DNA of 64,000 nt from Planctomycetales bacterium (GCA_030612725.1 JAUWNJ010000004.1:1-64000); one strand, 5' to 3'. Counted from the stretch's first letter, positions 9,733-20,212 are shown. Numbers and translations are program-made. Notes: generated by a model not told the origin, from the letters alone.

Positions 9733-10665
9733 TCATCTCTTCGCCCCGGTTTTTCGTCCAGCCGCCGCCCTTGCCGCCAAAAAGGCCAACAACGCCGCAT
9801 CCAAATGGTCCGCCGTCGAAATCAACTTGTAATCTATCTGGGCGGCAATGCAGCGACGCTTGACCTCCCCGCAGAACTTCTGCAATGCCTCAAGGTATCC
9901 TTCTCGCAAAACCCTCGGCTCGACGGTAAGACGCCCCGTGTTCTCCAGGCCTCGGAACATCGTGTTACCCTGGAAGGGAAACTCCAACTCGTCCTGATCC
10001 ATCACGTGCAGCACCATCACTTCGTGGCTTCGATGGCGGAAATGCTGCAGGCCTCGAATAAGCCCGTCGATATCGACGAACAAATCGCTGACCAGGCAGA
10101 CCATTCCGCGACGGGCGATCTTTTCGGCCAGGTTGTGGCAGATATGCTCGATCGACGTCTTTGCCTTCAGTTCCGACACGTCCAGTGCGTGGACAAAGCC
10201 CTTAATCTGGTTCGGATTGGACGAGTGGGGTATATATGACCGCAGGTCTTCGTCGAAGGTCGCCAGCGCGACGGAATCCTGCTGGCCCAGCAGAAGTTGC
10301 GCCAGCGACGCAGCCACGCACGCGGAATAGTGATACTTGCTCATCTGGTCGCGCCGGGCGTTTTCGCCGTAGCGCATCGACTCGCTGACATCGACCAGGA
10401 ACGTCGCGCGCAGGTTGGTCTCTTCCTCGTACTGCTTGATATAGAGACGGTCCGTCTTGCCGAGGACCTTCCAGTCGAGGTGTTTCAGGTCGTCGCCGGG
10501 GACATACTCGCGGTGCTCGGCGAACTCCACGCTGAAGCCCTTGAACGGACTCTTGTGCATCCCGGAGATGAAACCTTCCACCACCAGGCGCGCCTGCAAA
10601 TCAAGCCGGCGAATCTTGTTCAAAACCTTCGGATCGAGATATTTCTGTAATTCAGTCTTTGCCAT
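9733..10665 (-). CDS. DUF58 domain protein
   Basis: 310 aa. It carries the DUF58 signature GDDLKHLDWKVLGKTDRLYI around residues 77-96 and a VWA-like strand with DVSES (about residue 112). Cytoplasmic, with no transmembrane segment. DUF58 proteins are near-constant partners of MoxR ATPases and VWA membrane proteins, and all are present here in order. The start is preceded by AAAGAG at a suitable distance. Molecular function is not established for the family; adaptor between the ATPase and the membrane proteins is the usual view. Confidence 0.92.
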   Translation of the reverse strand: MAKTELQKYLDPKVLNKIRRLDLQARLVVEGFISGMHKSPFKGFSVEFAEHREYVPGDDLKHLDWKVLGKTDRLYIKQYEEETNLRATFLVDVSESMRYGENARRDQMSKYHYSACVAASLAQLLLGQQDSVALATFDEDLRSYIPHSSNPNQIKGFVHALDVSELKAKTSIEHICHNLAEKIARRGMVCLVSDLFVDIDGLIRGLQHFRHRSHEVMVLHVMDQDELEFPFQGNTMFRGLENTGRLTVEPRVLREGYLEALQKFCGEVKRRCIAAQIDYKLISTADHLDAALLAFLAARAAAGRKTGAKR

Positions 10666-10679
10666 AGTTAACTCTTTAA

Positions 10680-11645
10680 TCAGTGAACCGGTGTACCTTT
10701 TAGTCTCCTCGCCGCCGGTGCGGTTTGAGGCAATGGTGAAGGATCGCCGGAAACCGGTATGAACTTTTGATTCGCTCCGATCCGCCCAAGAAGTGGGGCA
10801 TCGGAAGGAGCGATTCTATCAGGCGGATAAACGCTAAAATCGAAGGCCTTGTGCATACATCTGGCCTTGAATGTCAACATTCGCTTGTCACCACCGAGTA
10901 TTCCGCTCACCTTTATGTCGGTCCGACCGCCGACGTTTACAGGGAGATTGATTTCGACGGTATCCTTACCCGGCACGGTTACAATCAGTTTCCTGAAAAA
11001 CTCTGCGAGAAATGGATGGGCATGGCGAAAGTGAATTGCAACCTTCATCCCATCTTCAAATTCATAAAGCGGACACGCCACCCATGGAACGTCTTCTTGC
11101 TTCCATTCCTCGGCATCCCAGAATATGACTACTGCCAGATAAAGTGACGCGACCTCATTCTTGGAAAGTTCGCTAAATGGTTTCTCTGAATCACCGCGAT
11201 GCTGCTCATACTCACGGGTCAGCCGCTCCATACGATCCTTGGGAATGGCTGCATATGCCTTCTCCGAGTCAAAGCCACGTGAACGGAAAATCCCGGCAAG
11301 TTCCAGGACTTGTTTATGATGCCAAGGTGTTTTGAAGGCGCGCTCAACAGGCTTTGTTTGTGCGTCTTCTTTTCGCTCTGGAACAGATTTTTTCGTAACA
11401 GTGGATTTCTGTTTGCTAACAGATTCATGGTTACGGGAATCGCTCTCTGCTTTCCTGCACCCGGCAACCAAAAGCGTAAACAGTACCAACATCAGCGACA
11501 GTTTCGCCCCTACGGGGCTGGAAAGTTGAGGGAGCGGTCCCGTGTCCCAGGGCTTACGCCCTGGGCTACAATTCTTTCGCCCCCTGCGGGGGCTGGTGGG
11601 TTCGGCCACCTCTAATTCAAGATGTCTATCGGGTTGGTTGGTCAT
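10680..11645 (-). CDS. putative lipoprotein, N-terminus overlaps a repeat element
   Basis: 321 aa from the ATG at 11645, or 270 aa from the ATG at 11492. Residues 52-63 (MLVLFTLLVAGC) form a lipobox-like hydrophobic stretch, then a Ser/Lys/Thr-rich linker and a folded domain of about 200 residues that I do not recognise. The first 50 residues are encoded by three hairpin repeats (11506-11593), so either the gene has taken a repeat in as its start or the original start was replaced and translation begins near 11492. It lies between DUF58 and MoxR in the operon, suggesting a lipoprotein partner of this complex. Confidence 0.65.
   Translation of the reverse strand: MTNQPDRHLELEVAEPTSPRRGRKNCSPGRKPWDTGPLPQLSSPVGAKLSLMLVLFTLLVAGCRKAESDSRNHESVSKQKSTVTKKSVPERKEDAQTKPVERAFKTPWHHKQVLELAGIFRSRGFDSEKAYAAIPKDRMERLTREYEQHRGDSEKPFSELSKNEVASLYLAVVIFWDAEEWKQEDVPWVACPLYEFEDGMKVAIHFRHAHPFLAEFFRKLIVTVPGKDTVEINLPVNVGGRTDIKVSGILGGDKRMLTFKARCMHKAFDFSVYPPDRIAPSDAPLLGRIGANQKFIPVSGDPSPLPQTAPAARRLKGTPVH
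11506..11593. repeat. triple-hairpin REP-like repeat
   Basis: Three palindromes in a row: GCCCCTACGGGGC (11506-11518), CCCAGGGC-TTAC-GCCCTGGG (11546-11565) and a GCCCC-CTGC-GGGGC type hairpin (about 11579-11593). I recall very similar units scattered through many planctomycete genomes, but could not search. The repeat lies inside the N-terminal codons of the lipoprotein gene. Confidence 0.8.
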
Positions 11646-11669
11646 TTTTTCTAACGACTCGCCGTCATG

Positions 11670-11745
11670 CGTCGTCGTACCGATAAAACGTCGTCGTACC
11701 GACGACGGCTAAACGGACTACTGGATACCGACTACTGACTACTAC
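11670..11745. repeat. CGTCGTCGTACCG repeat and TAGTCAG heptamers
   Basis: Two copies of a CGTCGTCGTACCGA unit (about 11676-11705) are followed by heptamers that read TAGTCAG/TAGTCGG on the minus strand (11718-11744). The TAG stop of the MoxR gene (11742-11744) is the first unit of that array. Confidence 0.75.
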
Positions 11746-12800
11746 TTTTTCAGCACGCCGGCGGTGTCGGGGCTTCCGGCTATTGCGCCTTCCTTGGCTG
11801 GGATCGCGTCGATCATCATGTCGATAATCTTGTCGGTCGTGAATCCTTCTGCATCGGCGTTGAAGTTGGTGATAATCCGATGTCGAAGAACCGGTTTGGC
11901 GACGGCCTGGATGTCCTCTGTGGAAACGTGGAACCGGCCATGCAGCACGGCTCGGACCTTTCCGCCGAAGATAAGGAACTGGCACGCCCTCGGACCCGCG
12001 CCCCAGGAGACGTAATCGGTGATGAATCCCGGAACGTTGCCTTCATGGACGCGTGTCGCCCGTACCAGGCGCATCGCGTATTGGATCACGTGGTCAGCCA
12101 CCGGGACGCTGCGGATGGTGTGCTGAATCTCAAGAATGGCCGGCCCGTCGAGGACGGGGGTCAGTTCGATGTCCTCAATCGCCGTCGTCAGACGAACGAT
12201 GTTGAACTCCTCTTCCCACGCGGGATAATCGACGAAAATCTTGAACATGAACCTGTCCTGCTGGGCCTCGGGAAGGGGGTAGGTTCCTTCCTGCTCGATT
12301 GGGTTCTGCGTCGCCAGCACGAAGAACGGGTCTTTCATCGGCATGCGCTTTCCGCCGACGGAGGTCTGCCGCTCCTGCATGGCTTCGAGAAGCGCTGCCT
12401 GAGTTTTCGGCGGGGTACGGTTAATCTCGTCGGCCAGGACGATGTTCGCGAATATCGGACCTTCGAGGAACTTGAAATCGCGCGTACCCGTTGCGCGGTC
12501 TTCCTGGATGACCTCGGTGCCGGTGATGTCCGACGGCATCAGGTCGGGCGTGAACTGGATTCGGTTGAAGTCCAGTTTCAGGCACCTGGCCAGCGAGGAG
12601 ACCATCAGCGTCTTTGCCAGACCCGGAACACCTTCGAGGATGGCGTGTCCTCGCGCAAAGATGCACATCATCAATTCTTCCAGTACCTGTTCCTGACCGA
12701 CAATGGCCTTGGCCATTTCCGCCCGAATGGCCTTGTAGGCATTGGTAAGCCGCTCCACCGCGGCCAAGTCGTCCTGATTCATCTGCTTCTGTTCTACCAC
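11742..12800 (-). CDS. MoxR family AAA+ ATPase
   Basis: 352 aa from a GTG at 12800 that has AAGGAG six bases upstream. An ATG at 12782 is a weaker choice and a much longer frame to 12959 would run into the upstream gene. Walker A is GVPGLAKT, Walker [10 protein letters not shown], sensor 1 [18 protein letters not shown], and the C-terminal lid domain is present. MoxR ATPases work as chaperone-like remodelling enzymes with VWA proteins; the downstream DUF58 and two VWA genes are its expected partners. Cytoplasmic. Confidence 0.93.
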   Translation of the reverse strand: MVEQKQMNQDDLAAVERLTNAYKAIRAEMAKAIVGQEQVLEELMMCIFARGHAILEGVPGLAKTLMVSSLARCLKLDFNRIQFTPDLMPSDITGTEVIQEDRATGTRDFKFLEGPIFANIVLADEINRTPPKTQAALLEAMQERQTSVGGKRMPMKDPFFVLATQNPIEQEGTYPLPEAQQDRFMFKIFVDYPAWEEEFNIVRLTTAIEDIELTPVLDGPAILEIQHTIRSVPVADHVIQYAMRLVRATRVHEGNVPGFITDYVSWGAGPRACQFLIFGGKVRAVLHGRFHVSTEDIQAVAKPVLRHRIITNFNADAEGFTTDKIIDMMIDAIPAKEGAIAGSPDTAGVLKK

Positions 12801-12828
12801 ATCTTGCTCCTTAATTTTCTGTTTTAAA

Positions 12829-12854
12829 ATCCGTGTAATCTGTGTAATCCGTGG
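12829..12854. repeat. ATCCGTGTAATCTGTG repeat
   Basis: A tandem of ATCCGTGTA / ATCTGTGTA / ATCCGTGG units lies in the spacer just after the stop of the squalene-cyclase-like gene (12856-12858, minus strand). It is another short-unit array placed against a gene 3' end. Confidence 0.7.
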
Positions 12855-12855
12855 A

Positions 12856-13977
12856 CTATCTTTGACAAACCGGAAGGTATCCGTAAGGTAATTGGAGGAT
12901 AACCGTAGCAATGGCCGTTCCGTAGGTCGTACCGACGCTGTCGCCCATCCACGAACCATCGACGTTCTGAAGCCTCATAAGTCGGTCCCGAATCTGGGGG
13001 TAGTAGTTTTCCCAATCGGCTCCGCCGCGTTGATACATTGCTTGTGCGTAGTAAAAATGTGTGTAGTAGTAATGTCCGCCGGAGCGGTTGACGCCTACGG
13101 TTCTTTTGCAGTACTTGACCAGTTGTTCGACCATTTCGGCCTCTTTTCCGAGTCCGCCGGAGCGCCGGTCATAGACGCCGGCGGCATAGAAGCAGGTAAT
13201 GGCAGCGGCCGATATTGGCGGGCGTGAAGAACCCCGACTTCGCGCGGAGTAGCAAATCCCCCCATCAGCGTTCTGGCAGAGTTTCAGGTATTTCACCGCG
13301 CGGGTAATTGTACTGGCAGGAACTTTGATTCCGACGTTTCGGCATGCCCGCAGCGCCTGGAGTTGCGTAACCGTTACCGAACCTTCGTCGGAGTTCTGCG
13401 TAGGCGTGTAAATCCACCCGCCCTTGGTCGATTGCGACTTGGCCGTCAAGGCCACTGCCTTGTCCAGGACCACGCGAATCCGCTTACTCAAATCCTTGTT
13501 CAGGTCCATCCCGTAGCACTGGGCAAGAAAGAGCATTGAGAACCCGTGCCCGTACATGCTCCTGCCCTCGCCGCTCGGAGCGCAGATAAGCCCGCCCTTA
13601 CCGGATGATTCCGCTAGGCGAAGGATGTACATCATCGCCTTCTTGACCTGCTTGTAGTACGGACCCGTCTCAGGCGTGGAACCTGATGACATCAGGCCCA
13701 ACCCCGCAAGCGAGGTCATCACCGACGGATAATTGTAGTATCCGTACCCGCTGTACCAACTACCGTCGGACCGCTGGGTTCTTTTGAGGTACTCAAGCCC
13801 CTTGTCAATGGCCTTGATGGTCTCCGTGGTCATCATTCTCGGTAGCATCCGGCTTGGAGCGGCGGCTATTGCACGAGATGGGTGCGGACCCGACAAACTC
13901 CCGCGATCACCCCATGGCGCCATCACCAGTACCGGAACTACCGCCAGTATCAAAATGTTTCTTTTCAGTCGTCGCAT
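12856..13977 (-). CDS. exported prenyltransferase/squalene-cyclase-repeat protein
   Basis: 373 aa from the ATG at 13977 with AAAGGGA upstream; a frame to 14022 exists but lacks such support. A signal peptide (RRLKRN then a hydrophobic run) is followed by an alpha/alpha barrel made of repeats of the [37 protein letters not shown] and GGICYSARS kind, which belong to the prenyltransferase/squalene oxidase repeat family. Exported members are common in Planctomycetota and usually lack evident cyclase catalytic motifs; I see no DxDD or DCTAE-type catalytic motif. Function unknown. It precedes MoxR in the operon. Confidence 0.82.
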   Translation of the reverse strand: MRRLKRNILILAVVPVLVMAPWGDRGSLSGPHPSRAIAAAPSRMLPRMMTTETIKAIDKGLEYLKRTQRSDGSWYSGYGYYNYPSVMTSLAGLGLMSSGSTPETGPYYKQVKKAMMYILRLAESSGKGGLICAPSGEGRSMYGHGFSMLFLAQCYGMDLNKDLSKRIRVVLDKAVALTAKSQSTKGGWIYTPTQNSDEGSVTVTQLQALRACRNVGIKVPASTITRAVKYLKLCQNADGGICYSARSRGSSRPPISAAAITCFYAAGVYDRRSGGLGKEAEMVEQLVKYCKRTVGVNRSGGHYYYTHFYYAQAMYQRGGADWENYYPQIRDRLMRLQNVDGSWMGDSVGTTYGTAIATVILQLPYGYLPVCQR

Positions 13978-14019
13978 ATTTATCCCTTTGGGGGCCTCTT
14001 TCCCATGGCACGGGCGTCT

Positions 14020-14043
14020 CACGTAGTGATGCTACGCATCGCC
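14020..14043. repeat. dispersed repeat CACGTAGTGATGCTACGCAT
   Basis: The same motif occurs at 20424-20447 (CATTGCC ending instead of CATCGCC), and a partial inverse copy (GTGTCACTACGTGA) lies at 43040-43054. It contains an inner palindrome (GTAGTGATGCTAC-like) and lies upstream of one gene and downstream of others. Confidence 0.75.
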
Positions 14044-14070
14044 CGCGCTACAAGGCCTTTTTTACCATTA

Positions 14071-17000
14071 TTATTGGTTTCTGTACACCTCTAATCCGTT
14101 GTGTGTCTCCACCACAAGTCGGCCCGGCGTTATCGCCGGAGACGACTGCAGTGCGCTCCGAGAGTATCGCTGGGCACGATTGATACTATTGGCATCGGGC
14201 AGCGTGAGTTTCTGAACAAGCTTTCCCTTGGTGGTTTCGATTATCATCGCTACGGGAGAGCTCCTGTAACCCTGTTCCTTGAGCAATGTGCAAAGATGAT
14301 TTCTGCCTATTTGAAGAGGCATAATGAATGTGCGTGTCGGTCGTGCAGGATTAGCCCGGAGGTCCATTGACCACAACATTTTGGCCGACGTCAGTTCGAA
14401 TGCGTTCAAGGTTGACGCTATGCCTGCTGATATGCGTCCGGTTACCGGTAAGTGTCGCGAGTGGGTTTGCGTGTCTGTTATGACATAGAGGCGATTTCCG
14501 ACAATCACCGCCCCATTCGGCGTGGAAGATTTACACTGGAAGGTTCGCACGATTCGCCCGTTATCCGTCAGGCTTCGCAACTCGACCACATTGCTGCCGG
14601 CAACGGGTGAGACTATCACGTGCGTATCGGTAGCGCCTATAATCGCGTGCCCCGGCTGCATGTCAATAGACCAGACAGACCTGTCCATTCCCAGGATAGG
14701 CTCGATGAGTCGAAGCGATTTCCCGTCGCAGATTAATATCAATCCTTCCGGCGTCAGGTGCGCCTGACCGGTCCGGCTCAGCGCAATGCTTCCCAGCAAT
14801 TTCCCCGTGGACATATCAAACGCGACAGTCTGTTTTGTATTCCCCCGATTATGACTAACCAGGAGAATCCCGTCGGTTTTCGAGGACTCCTCTCCGGACG
14901 TAATCTGCGGCGGAGCCGACCAGTTAGCCCGTTTGGGAGATACCCGGGTTCTCCAGGTTTCTTTACCGTTGTGCATGTCCAGCACAATAATTTCCCCATC
15001 GTACGTCTGGACTACCAGCCGATTCCCATCCATCGTCATGGAGTGAAGCCTGGACACTATTTTTTCACTGCTGCTTTGACGCCACAGGACCTTCCCTGTT
15101 TTTGCGTCCGCGCCGACAATTCCTCCCAGGTGGAACGCCACTACGAGCACCGTTGAATCGTCGGTCAAACCGGCTCGGAGTACATAAGGCGTGTTCGTGC
15201 GAAATATATTACGTGTATCCATTACCGTAGCGGTTTTCCACTGAATCGCTTCTTCGAATGTCGCAGCGGCTGGGTTGAACCTTGCGATCCGCCCGCCGAT
15301 AAGCAGGAACAGACTCTCGTCGCAACGCACAGGCTGACCGTCACCCCCTCGGAGAATCAGCGTGGCTTCCGACTTCGGACCTCTGAATATCTGCTTCAGC
15401 GGCGTGGTAATCGGTCCGGGCAGATTCGTCGCTATCGTTCGTGGCGGAGGAAGTTGCGCCGTCAGACGCTTGAGAATATCACCGGTCTGACCTGAAACGT
15501 CCGCAAAAGAAACCCTTGCATCCGGTGATAACTCTTCCAACCCTCGCAACCCAAGCCACATCAGCCTCGGACTCACCCGCTGATAAATCATCGCCATACC
15601 CAGTTCGGCAGAAGCATTCAGCCCGCCATCGGGATAGTCTCGTATGAGTCGATTGAGGTTCCCGCCCGCCAGGGACAGCGGTTTTCGGTCGGTTGGACTC
15701 TTTAATCGCAATGCCTGTCGGTAGCGTGATTCCGCCGCTCGCAGCAACGCCAACGGCGCTGACGTGCTGTAGCGATAAGTGTCGGCGACACGCACCATCG
15801 CATCGGCATCGTCGGAAGCGACCGCGTCAGTCAAAGCCGATGCCGCCTTCGCGTCAAAAACGCTGTAGCATTCACGTCCGTGACTGGAAATCAGGTCCTT
15901 TATCATCCGATTCCCAAGTTCGTATCCGACGAAGCGTTTGGTATCGACGGTGTCGCGGACGAAGCCGTCGGCGTCGGCTCCGATCTGAACGTCCGCCAGA
16001 TCGACTTTGGGATATTTCTCCGTAACTTCCTGAGCCAGTTCCGCCGCTCGGGCAACGGCTCCGTTTTTATTGTAATACTTCGCCAGCCTCATCAGCATCT
16101 CACCCCGACTGCGATCGCTGTAGGCGTATTTATAGGCCTTGTTGTACAAATCGAGCATCACCGATGAGTTTGACGCCTTGTGGTCAGCCAGGGAGATATA
16201 CGTCCTGTAGAGCATCTGGCTGGTCTTGGACAGGAGAACGTTGTTGCCTCTCTCTTCAGCGGCCTGTCGCGTTTTCAACAGGTCCGCCAGGGCTATTCTG
16301 GGATGACCGGCGCTGAATGCGTTCACCGCCCGACGATAAAGCAGGTCCGGGATTTTTTCAGGCGGAACCTTCTTTATCCGGTCGGTAAGGTCCGTATGTG
16401 TGTCCTCGAAGGCGAAATACGCCGACAGTCCGGCGGCATTGGACGCTATCATCTTCCCATCGACGCAGATAAGGTTGCCCAGTATCGAGCCGGGATCCAC
16501 CAGCGGGGGACGGGAAATGTTGAAGTCGGTCAAAGATACTCGAATGATCTCGCCTCGGCCTGACGCCAGAATCGCGTCGGTCGTTACCGCTGGGCGACCA
16601 TGGACGCCGCTGAGTTCTTCTGCCTTCCAGATGTCATGTCCGTTCACAGCATCAACTACAATCATCCCCTCACCCGACAGGAGTAATCGCGAACCATCGA
16701 CGGCGGTCAGGTCCCGCTGCTTGCGACGATCAACGCTCCAGTCCAATCGTCCCGTATCCGTCTGCAATGCCAGCAGATTTCTACAATCGGCGGGAAGGCA
16801 GATCGCCCTTCCCCTGGTAACTACGATGGGATTCGGCGGGACAGACAGGCCCGAAGTGCGCTGGTACTGATAGGCCCAGAGGGATCGTCCCGTATCGGTG
16901 TCAAATGCCGCAATAACTCCGGCGTTGGTAACGACGAAGACCTTTCCGCCCGATACCGCCGGCGGACTGGTCCGGTCCCGCTGATTGTTCTGGTACCTGC

Positions 17001-18642
17001 CGTACCGCGAGGTCTGTATAGGCGTCTGCGCGATCATCGTCTCCCACAGAAGTCGCCCGTTTTCGGCGTTCAGACATACGAGGTAATGGGATTGTGTGTA
17101 CTCGACAATGGCGTACAATCGTCCTGCAACATAAGTCGGGGCGGTCAGGAATTTCGCTCCGCGAATCAAGGCGCTGTCGCCTTCGCCGCCGCCTATCTGC
17201 CAGAGCATCCGTCCCTGATTGGAAATCGAAAACGCCGTGAGAACAGAGGTGTCCGCGGACTGCTGAGGCGACGATCCTCCCCAACCCATGTGGAACCGAT
17301 ACACCCGCTGCTGCGGGAACCCGCCAATAGCGAAAACCCGCCCACCACCGGCTGTTACCGTCCATAAACCGCAATCTTCCATTCTCATGCTGGAGGAACT
17401 ACCGTAGTACACTCCCCTGTTTCCGGAGGGCTTCTTGTGGAACAAAGGAAAAACAATCGTCTCCCAGAGTGTCTCGCCCGTCGGAAGATTGATCGCTACG
17501 ACGCCCCTGACGGCACGGTACAGCACCGTCTTACCGACGACAATCGGGTGAATCATTGCCGGAACGACCGTCTCTAGATTCTTGTTGCCGACGCGTCGGG
17601 TAAAGATTACCCGTCCTTCGCGCAGTAACACTTTTGTCGGCGGCTGCGGGGTGCGACGAGGTTGGTTGGAGAAAAAACTCGATATGGTGTTGATGTTCGG
17701 GTTGCTGCCGACATTTCCGTCGAGCGTACTCCATCGCGGGTTAAGCACAGGTCTGGCCGGACTCATCACAGCCACTGAATCGGGCGCACCGGCAAGGCAA
17801 GGCCAACCTTCCTTATAATGTGCCTCGTCCAGCGGAAGGGATTTCGCCAGCATCCGTTGCGTAAATTCAACGACATTTTCGTCCTTGCCTCCGAAGGCGG
17901 CAACGGCCTTGGGATGCCGCTTGACCAGCAGGTCTAATATGTTCGATGCGTATTTGGATTCACCGGCGAAGTGATGCGCCACGGCAATTTTCGCCAGCAA
18001 CACCGCTTCGTCCTTCGGCTCCGGCTTGGAACCATCCCGCCCATTGACCGAAACAACCCTTCGGAAGCAGCGAGCTGCTTGTGAAAACTCGCCACGGTCG
18101 AACAGTACCGCGCCAAGCACCTCAAGGGCGCGCGAACCGTAACTCGTGTACATGTAGCGATCTATGACGCTGCGCAAAGCGACCTCATCAAGACGATCCG
18201 CCGCGGCGTGAAACAACACCTCCGCGCGAGCATCATATAAACCTCGATAGAGTTTCATCCCTTCGGGAGGAATCCGACCTATCTCGGCACGAACGCGAAC
18301 AGATAAAGAAACGAACCTGCGGGGGTCGTTGGTGAATACGAAGCATTGCTCGGAGCGGTTCAGAAGGGCCTGGAGTATATCAATCGCGTTGGCATAATCT
18401 TTCGAGGCGATCATTTCGCGAGCGCGGTAGATGTATCCGCTCATCTCGTCATCGACGTTGACCAGCGGGAGAATTGACGATTTCGTCGCCGACGCATTCG
18501 TCGTCGGTATTTCAGGCCTGTCAAGGATAATCTGGACCCGACCGACCGCGATATTCTGACCACGCGCAACCGGCGCAGGGACAAGCCACATAGCGGCAGT
18601 CCAAGCGAAAAATATCACGAATCTCTTACTATTCGGGTTCAC
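14071..18642 (-). CDS. exported PQQ-repeat beta-propeller/TPR protein
   Basis: 1523 aa. The start codon is GTG at 18642 with GGAG five bases upstream. A signal peptide (to about residue 29) is followed by a helical TPR-like region (about 50-260), a first propeller with PQQ-type repeats (GETLWET, GRLLWET, GRSLWAY, GRLDWSV), a second helical block (about 740-1000), and a second propeller (GKVLWRQ, GKETWRT, AKMLWSM). Such repeats form an eight-bladed propeller; binding of PQQ is not implied. The protein is probably periplasmic. Large proteins of this build are typical of Planctomycetota; function unknown. Confidence 0.85.
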   Translation of the reverse strand: MNPNSKRFVIFFAWTAAMWLVPAPVARGQNIAVGRVQIILDRPEIPTTNASATKSSILPLVNVDDEMSGYIYRAREMIASKDYANAIDILQALLNRSEQCFVFTNDPRRFVSLSVRVRAEIGRIPPEGMKLYRGLYDARAEVLFHAAADRLDEVALRSVIDRYMYTSYGSRALEVLGAVLFDRGEFSQAARCFRRVVSVNGRDGSKPEPKDEAVLLAKIAVAHHFAGESKYASNILDLLVKRHPKAVAAFGGKDENVVEFTQRMLAKSLPLDEAHYKEGWPCLAGAPDSVAVMSPARPVLNPRWSTLDGNVGSNPNINTISSFFSNQPRRTPQPPTKVLLREGRVIFTRRVGNKNLETVVPAMIHPIVVGKTVLYRAVRGVVAINLPTGETLWETIVFPLFHKKPSGNRGVYYGSSSSMRMEDCGLWTVTAGGGRVFAIGGFPQQRVYRFHMGWGGSSPQQSADTSVLTAFSISNQGRMLWQIGGGEGDSALIRGAKFLTAPTYVAGRLYAIVEYTQSHYLVCLNAENGRLLWETMIAQTPIQTSRYGRYQNNQRDRTSPPAVSGGKVFVVTNAGVIAAFDTDTGRSLWAYQYQRTSGLSVPPNPIVVTRGRAICLPADCRNLLALQTDTGRLDWSVDRRKQRDLTAVDGSRLLLSGEGMIVVDAVNGHDIWKAEELSGVHGRPAVTTDAILASGRGEIIRVSLTDFNISRPPLVDPGSILGNLICVDGKMIASNAAGLSAYFAFEDTHTDLTDRIKKVPPEKIPDLLYRRAVNAFSAGHPRIALADLLKTRQAAEERGNNVLLSKTSQMLYRTYISLADHKASNSSVMLDLYNKAYKYAYSDRSRGEMLMRLAKYYNKNGAVARAAELAQEVTEKYPKVDLADVQIGADADGFVRDTVDTKRFVGYELGNRMIKDLISSHGRECYSVFDAKAASALTDAVASDDADAMVRVADTYRYSTSAPLALLRAAESRYRQALRLKSPTDRKPLSLAGGNLNRLIRDYPDGGLNASAELGMAMIYQRVSPRLMWLGLRGLEELSPDARVSFADVSGQTGDILKRLTAQLPPPRTIATNLPGPITTPLKQIFRGPKSEATLILRGGDGQPVRCDESLFLLIGGRIARFNPAAATFEEAIQWKTATVMDTRNIFRTNTPYVLRAGLTDDSTVLVVAFHLGGIVGADAKTGKVLWRQSSSEKIVSRLHSMTMDGNRLVVQTYDGEIIVLDMHNGKETWRTRVSPKRANWSAPPQITSGEESSKTDGILLVSHNRGNTKQTVAFDMSTGKLLGSIALSRTGQAHLTPEGLILICDGKSLRLIEPILGMDRSVWSIDMQPGHAIIGATDTHVIVSPVAGSNVVELRSLTDNGRIVRTFQCKSSTPNGAVIVGNRLYVITDTQTHSRHLPVTGRISAGIASTLNAFELTSAKMLWSMDLRANPARPTRTFIMPLQIGRNHLCTLLKEQGYRSSPVAMIIETTKGKLVQKLTLPDANSINRAQRYSRSALQSSPAITPGRLVVETHNGLEVYRNQ

Positions 18643-18874
18643 TTTACTCCGTATTCCCGGAAAAACTTACCCCTTGCCGCGCCAAACACTTCTGCCCGAC
18701 AGCGCTGAAGATAAAACAACTCGGCCCTGAATGCCTACCACGCCGATTCTACACAATGCACGGGCAAATTTCAGAACAATTTCCACCCTTTAGTCGTATC
18801 AAACCCGAAAAAGTTCCCGATGTTTCAAAAAAAAATACCCGAAAAATTTCAGGGTTGACCGACTCGCGACCAAA
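18643..18874. other. intergenic spacer, probable promoter region
   Basis: 232 bases between two minus-strand genes. It is more AT-rich than the flanking genes and probably carries the promoter of the PQQ-propeller gene, but I could not place -35 and -10 boxes with confidence. No repeat array is present here. Confidence 0.4.
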
Positions 18875-20212
18875 TTATTTCCGTCGGGGATTTTTGTGGA
18901 AGATTCGCGACTTGAGGTTACCCCAGAATCCGACGACACCAAGTTGACCGGCCAAGGCGCGTATCTGCTGATCCGACGGCGAAAGCGTAATGGCCTTGGA
19001 TACGTAACGCCGGGCGCGGGGAATTTGACCCTTCTGAAGGTGGGCCTGGGCGAGATTGTACAGGGCCAGGGGATAATCAGGCTGTAACTTCAACGCCCTG
19101 CGACAGTGGCAGATACCATTGTCCAACTCGTTCATCAACAGGTAACTCACTGCCAGACTGTGTTCGGCGTGAGGATTTTCAGGCTGGAGGGTAACCAGTT
19201 TCCGCAGGACGGTGTTTGCCTGTTTTGTCTTCTGTGCTTCCATCAGCAGTTGCGCCAGTCCCAGAAGCGTTGACGGGTCGTCTTCGGCGTGTCTCAATTC
19301 AGCCAGTAGGTGCATACCGGCGGATTTCGTGCGTCCCATTCGCAGAAGCGTCTCGCCGAGCGCCTGATGCGCCCCGTGATATCGCCGGTCAATTTTTATG
19401 ACCAGTCGAAACTGCTCCTCCGCCGCGTAAAACCGCCCCTGTCTCAGCGCCACCATCCCCAGCCCGAAATGAGCGACGGGATGGTCGGGGACCTGCTCCA
19501 GTACTCGGCGGAACTTTTCGCCGGCCTCATCAAAGCGTCCCATCTCCGTCAGCATTTCGCCGAAGTCAAGCAGCACCTCCACGCTCCCGGGAGCATCGGA
19601 CAGTTCGGCGAGGTAACTGCCCCTTGCCTTCTCAAGATCGCCCATCGCCCAGCAGGTTTCGGCTATACGTGCATGGACGTGCATATGGTCGGGGTCAAGT
19701 TCCAGGACCTGCTCCAGGCAGGCGATTGCGCGACGGAACTCGCCGCGTTCGTACAAACTGGCGGATATATTGTACAGACAAAGCGGGCAGAACGGTTCGA
19801 CCTGGCGGGCGAGGTAGAACATAAGTTCCGCCTGTTCGTGCTCGCCCATTTCAGTGTAGAGGACGATGCGGTTGCAGTAGGACGGCTCGAACGCGGGATT
19901 GACCTGCTCGATCCGCTCGAAACACTCCAGGGACTCGGCGTAATGTCCCAGATGCGTCAGGTCCACGCCGAGGGCGTTAAGGATTTCCACGTCGTCGGGT
20001 TCAATCGCCAATGCCCGGCGGTAAGCGACGACGGCATCGTCGAAATCGGCCATTACATCGAAGGTCAAACCGAGGTCGAAATGCCAGGAGGCGTTGTAGG
20101 GATTGATTTCGATGGCGCAGCGGAATTCCTTCACCGCCTTTTCAAACCGGCCCGAGAGGTATAACTGTCCGGCACGCTCGGCATGCCATTCTGCTTTGGC
20201 CCAATCATTCAT
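18875..20212 (-). CDS. tetratricopeptide repeat protein
   Basis: 445 aa made almost wholly of about twelve 34-residue TPR units (for example GRFEKAVKEFRCAIEINPYN and ADFDDAVVAYRRALAIEPDD). No signal peptide or transmembrane segment, so cytoplasmic. TPR arrays bind partner proteins; the partner cannot be told from context. The C-terminus ends in a basic tail. The spacer before the next gene upstream holds heptamer and octamer arrays. Confidence 0.88.
   Translation of the reverse strand: MNDWAKAEWHAERAGQLYLSGRFEKAVKEFRCAIEINPYNASWHFDLGLTFDVMADFDDAVVAYRRALAIEPDDVEILNALGVDLTHLGHYAESLECFERIEQVNPAFEPSYCNRIVLYTEMGEHEQAELMFYLARQVEPFCPLCLYNISASLYERGEFRRAIACLEQVLELDPDHMHVHARIAETCWAMGDLEKARGSYLAELSDAPGSVEVLLDFGEMLTEMGRFDEAGEKFRRVLEQVPDHPVAHFGLGMVALRQGRFYAAEEQFRLVIKIDRRYHGAHQALGETLLRMGRTKSAGMHLLAELRHAEDDPSTLLGLAQLLMEAQKTKQANTVLRKLVTLQPENPHAEHSLAVSYLLMNELDNGICHCRRALKLQPDYPLALYNLAQAHLQKGQIPRARRYVSKAITLSPSDQQIRALAGQLGVVGFWGNLKSRIFHKNPRRK

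Noticed and set aside
11742-12959. Longer MoxR start at 12959
   Set aside because: It would overlap the upstream gene by about 100 bases and pass through a repeat; the GTG at 12800 has a proper AAGGAG.
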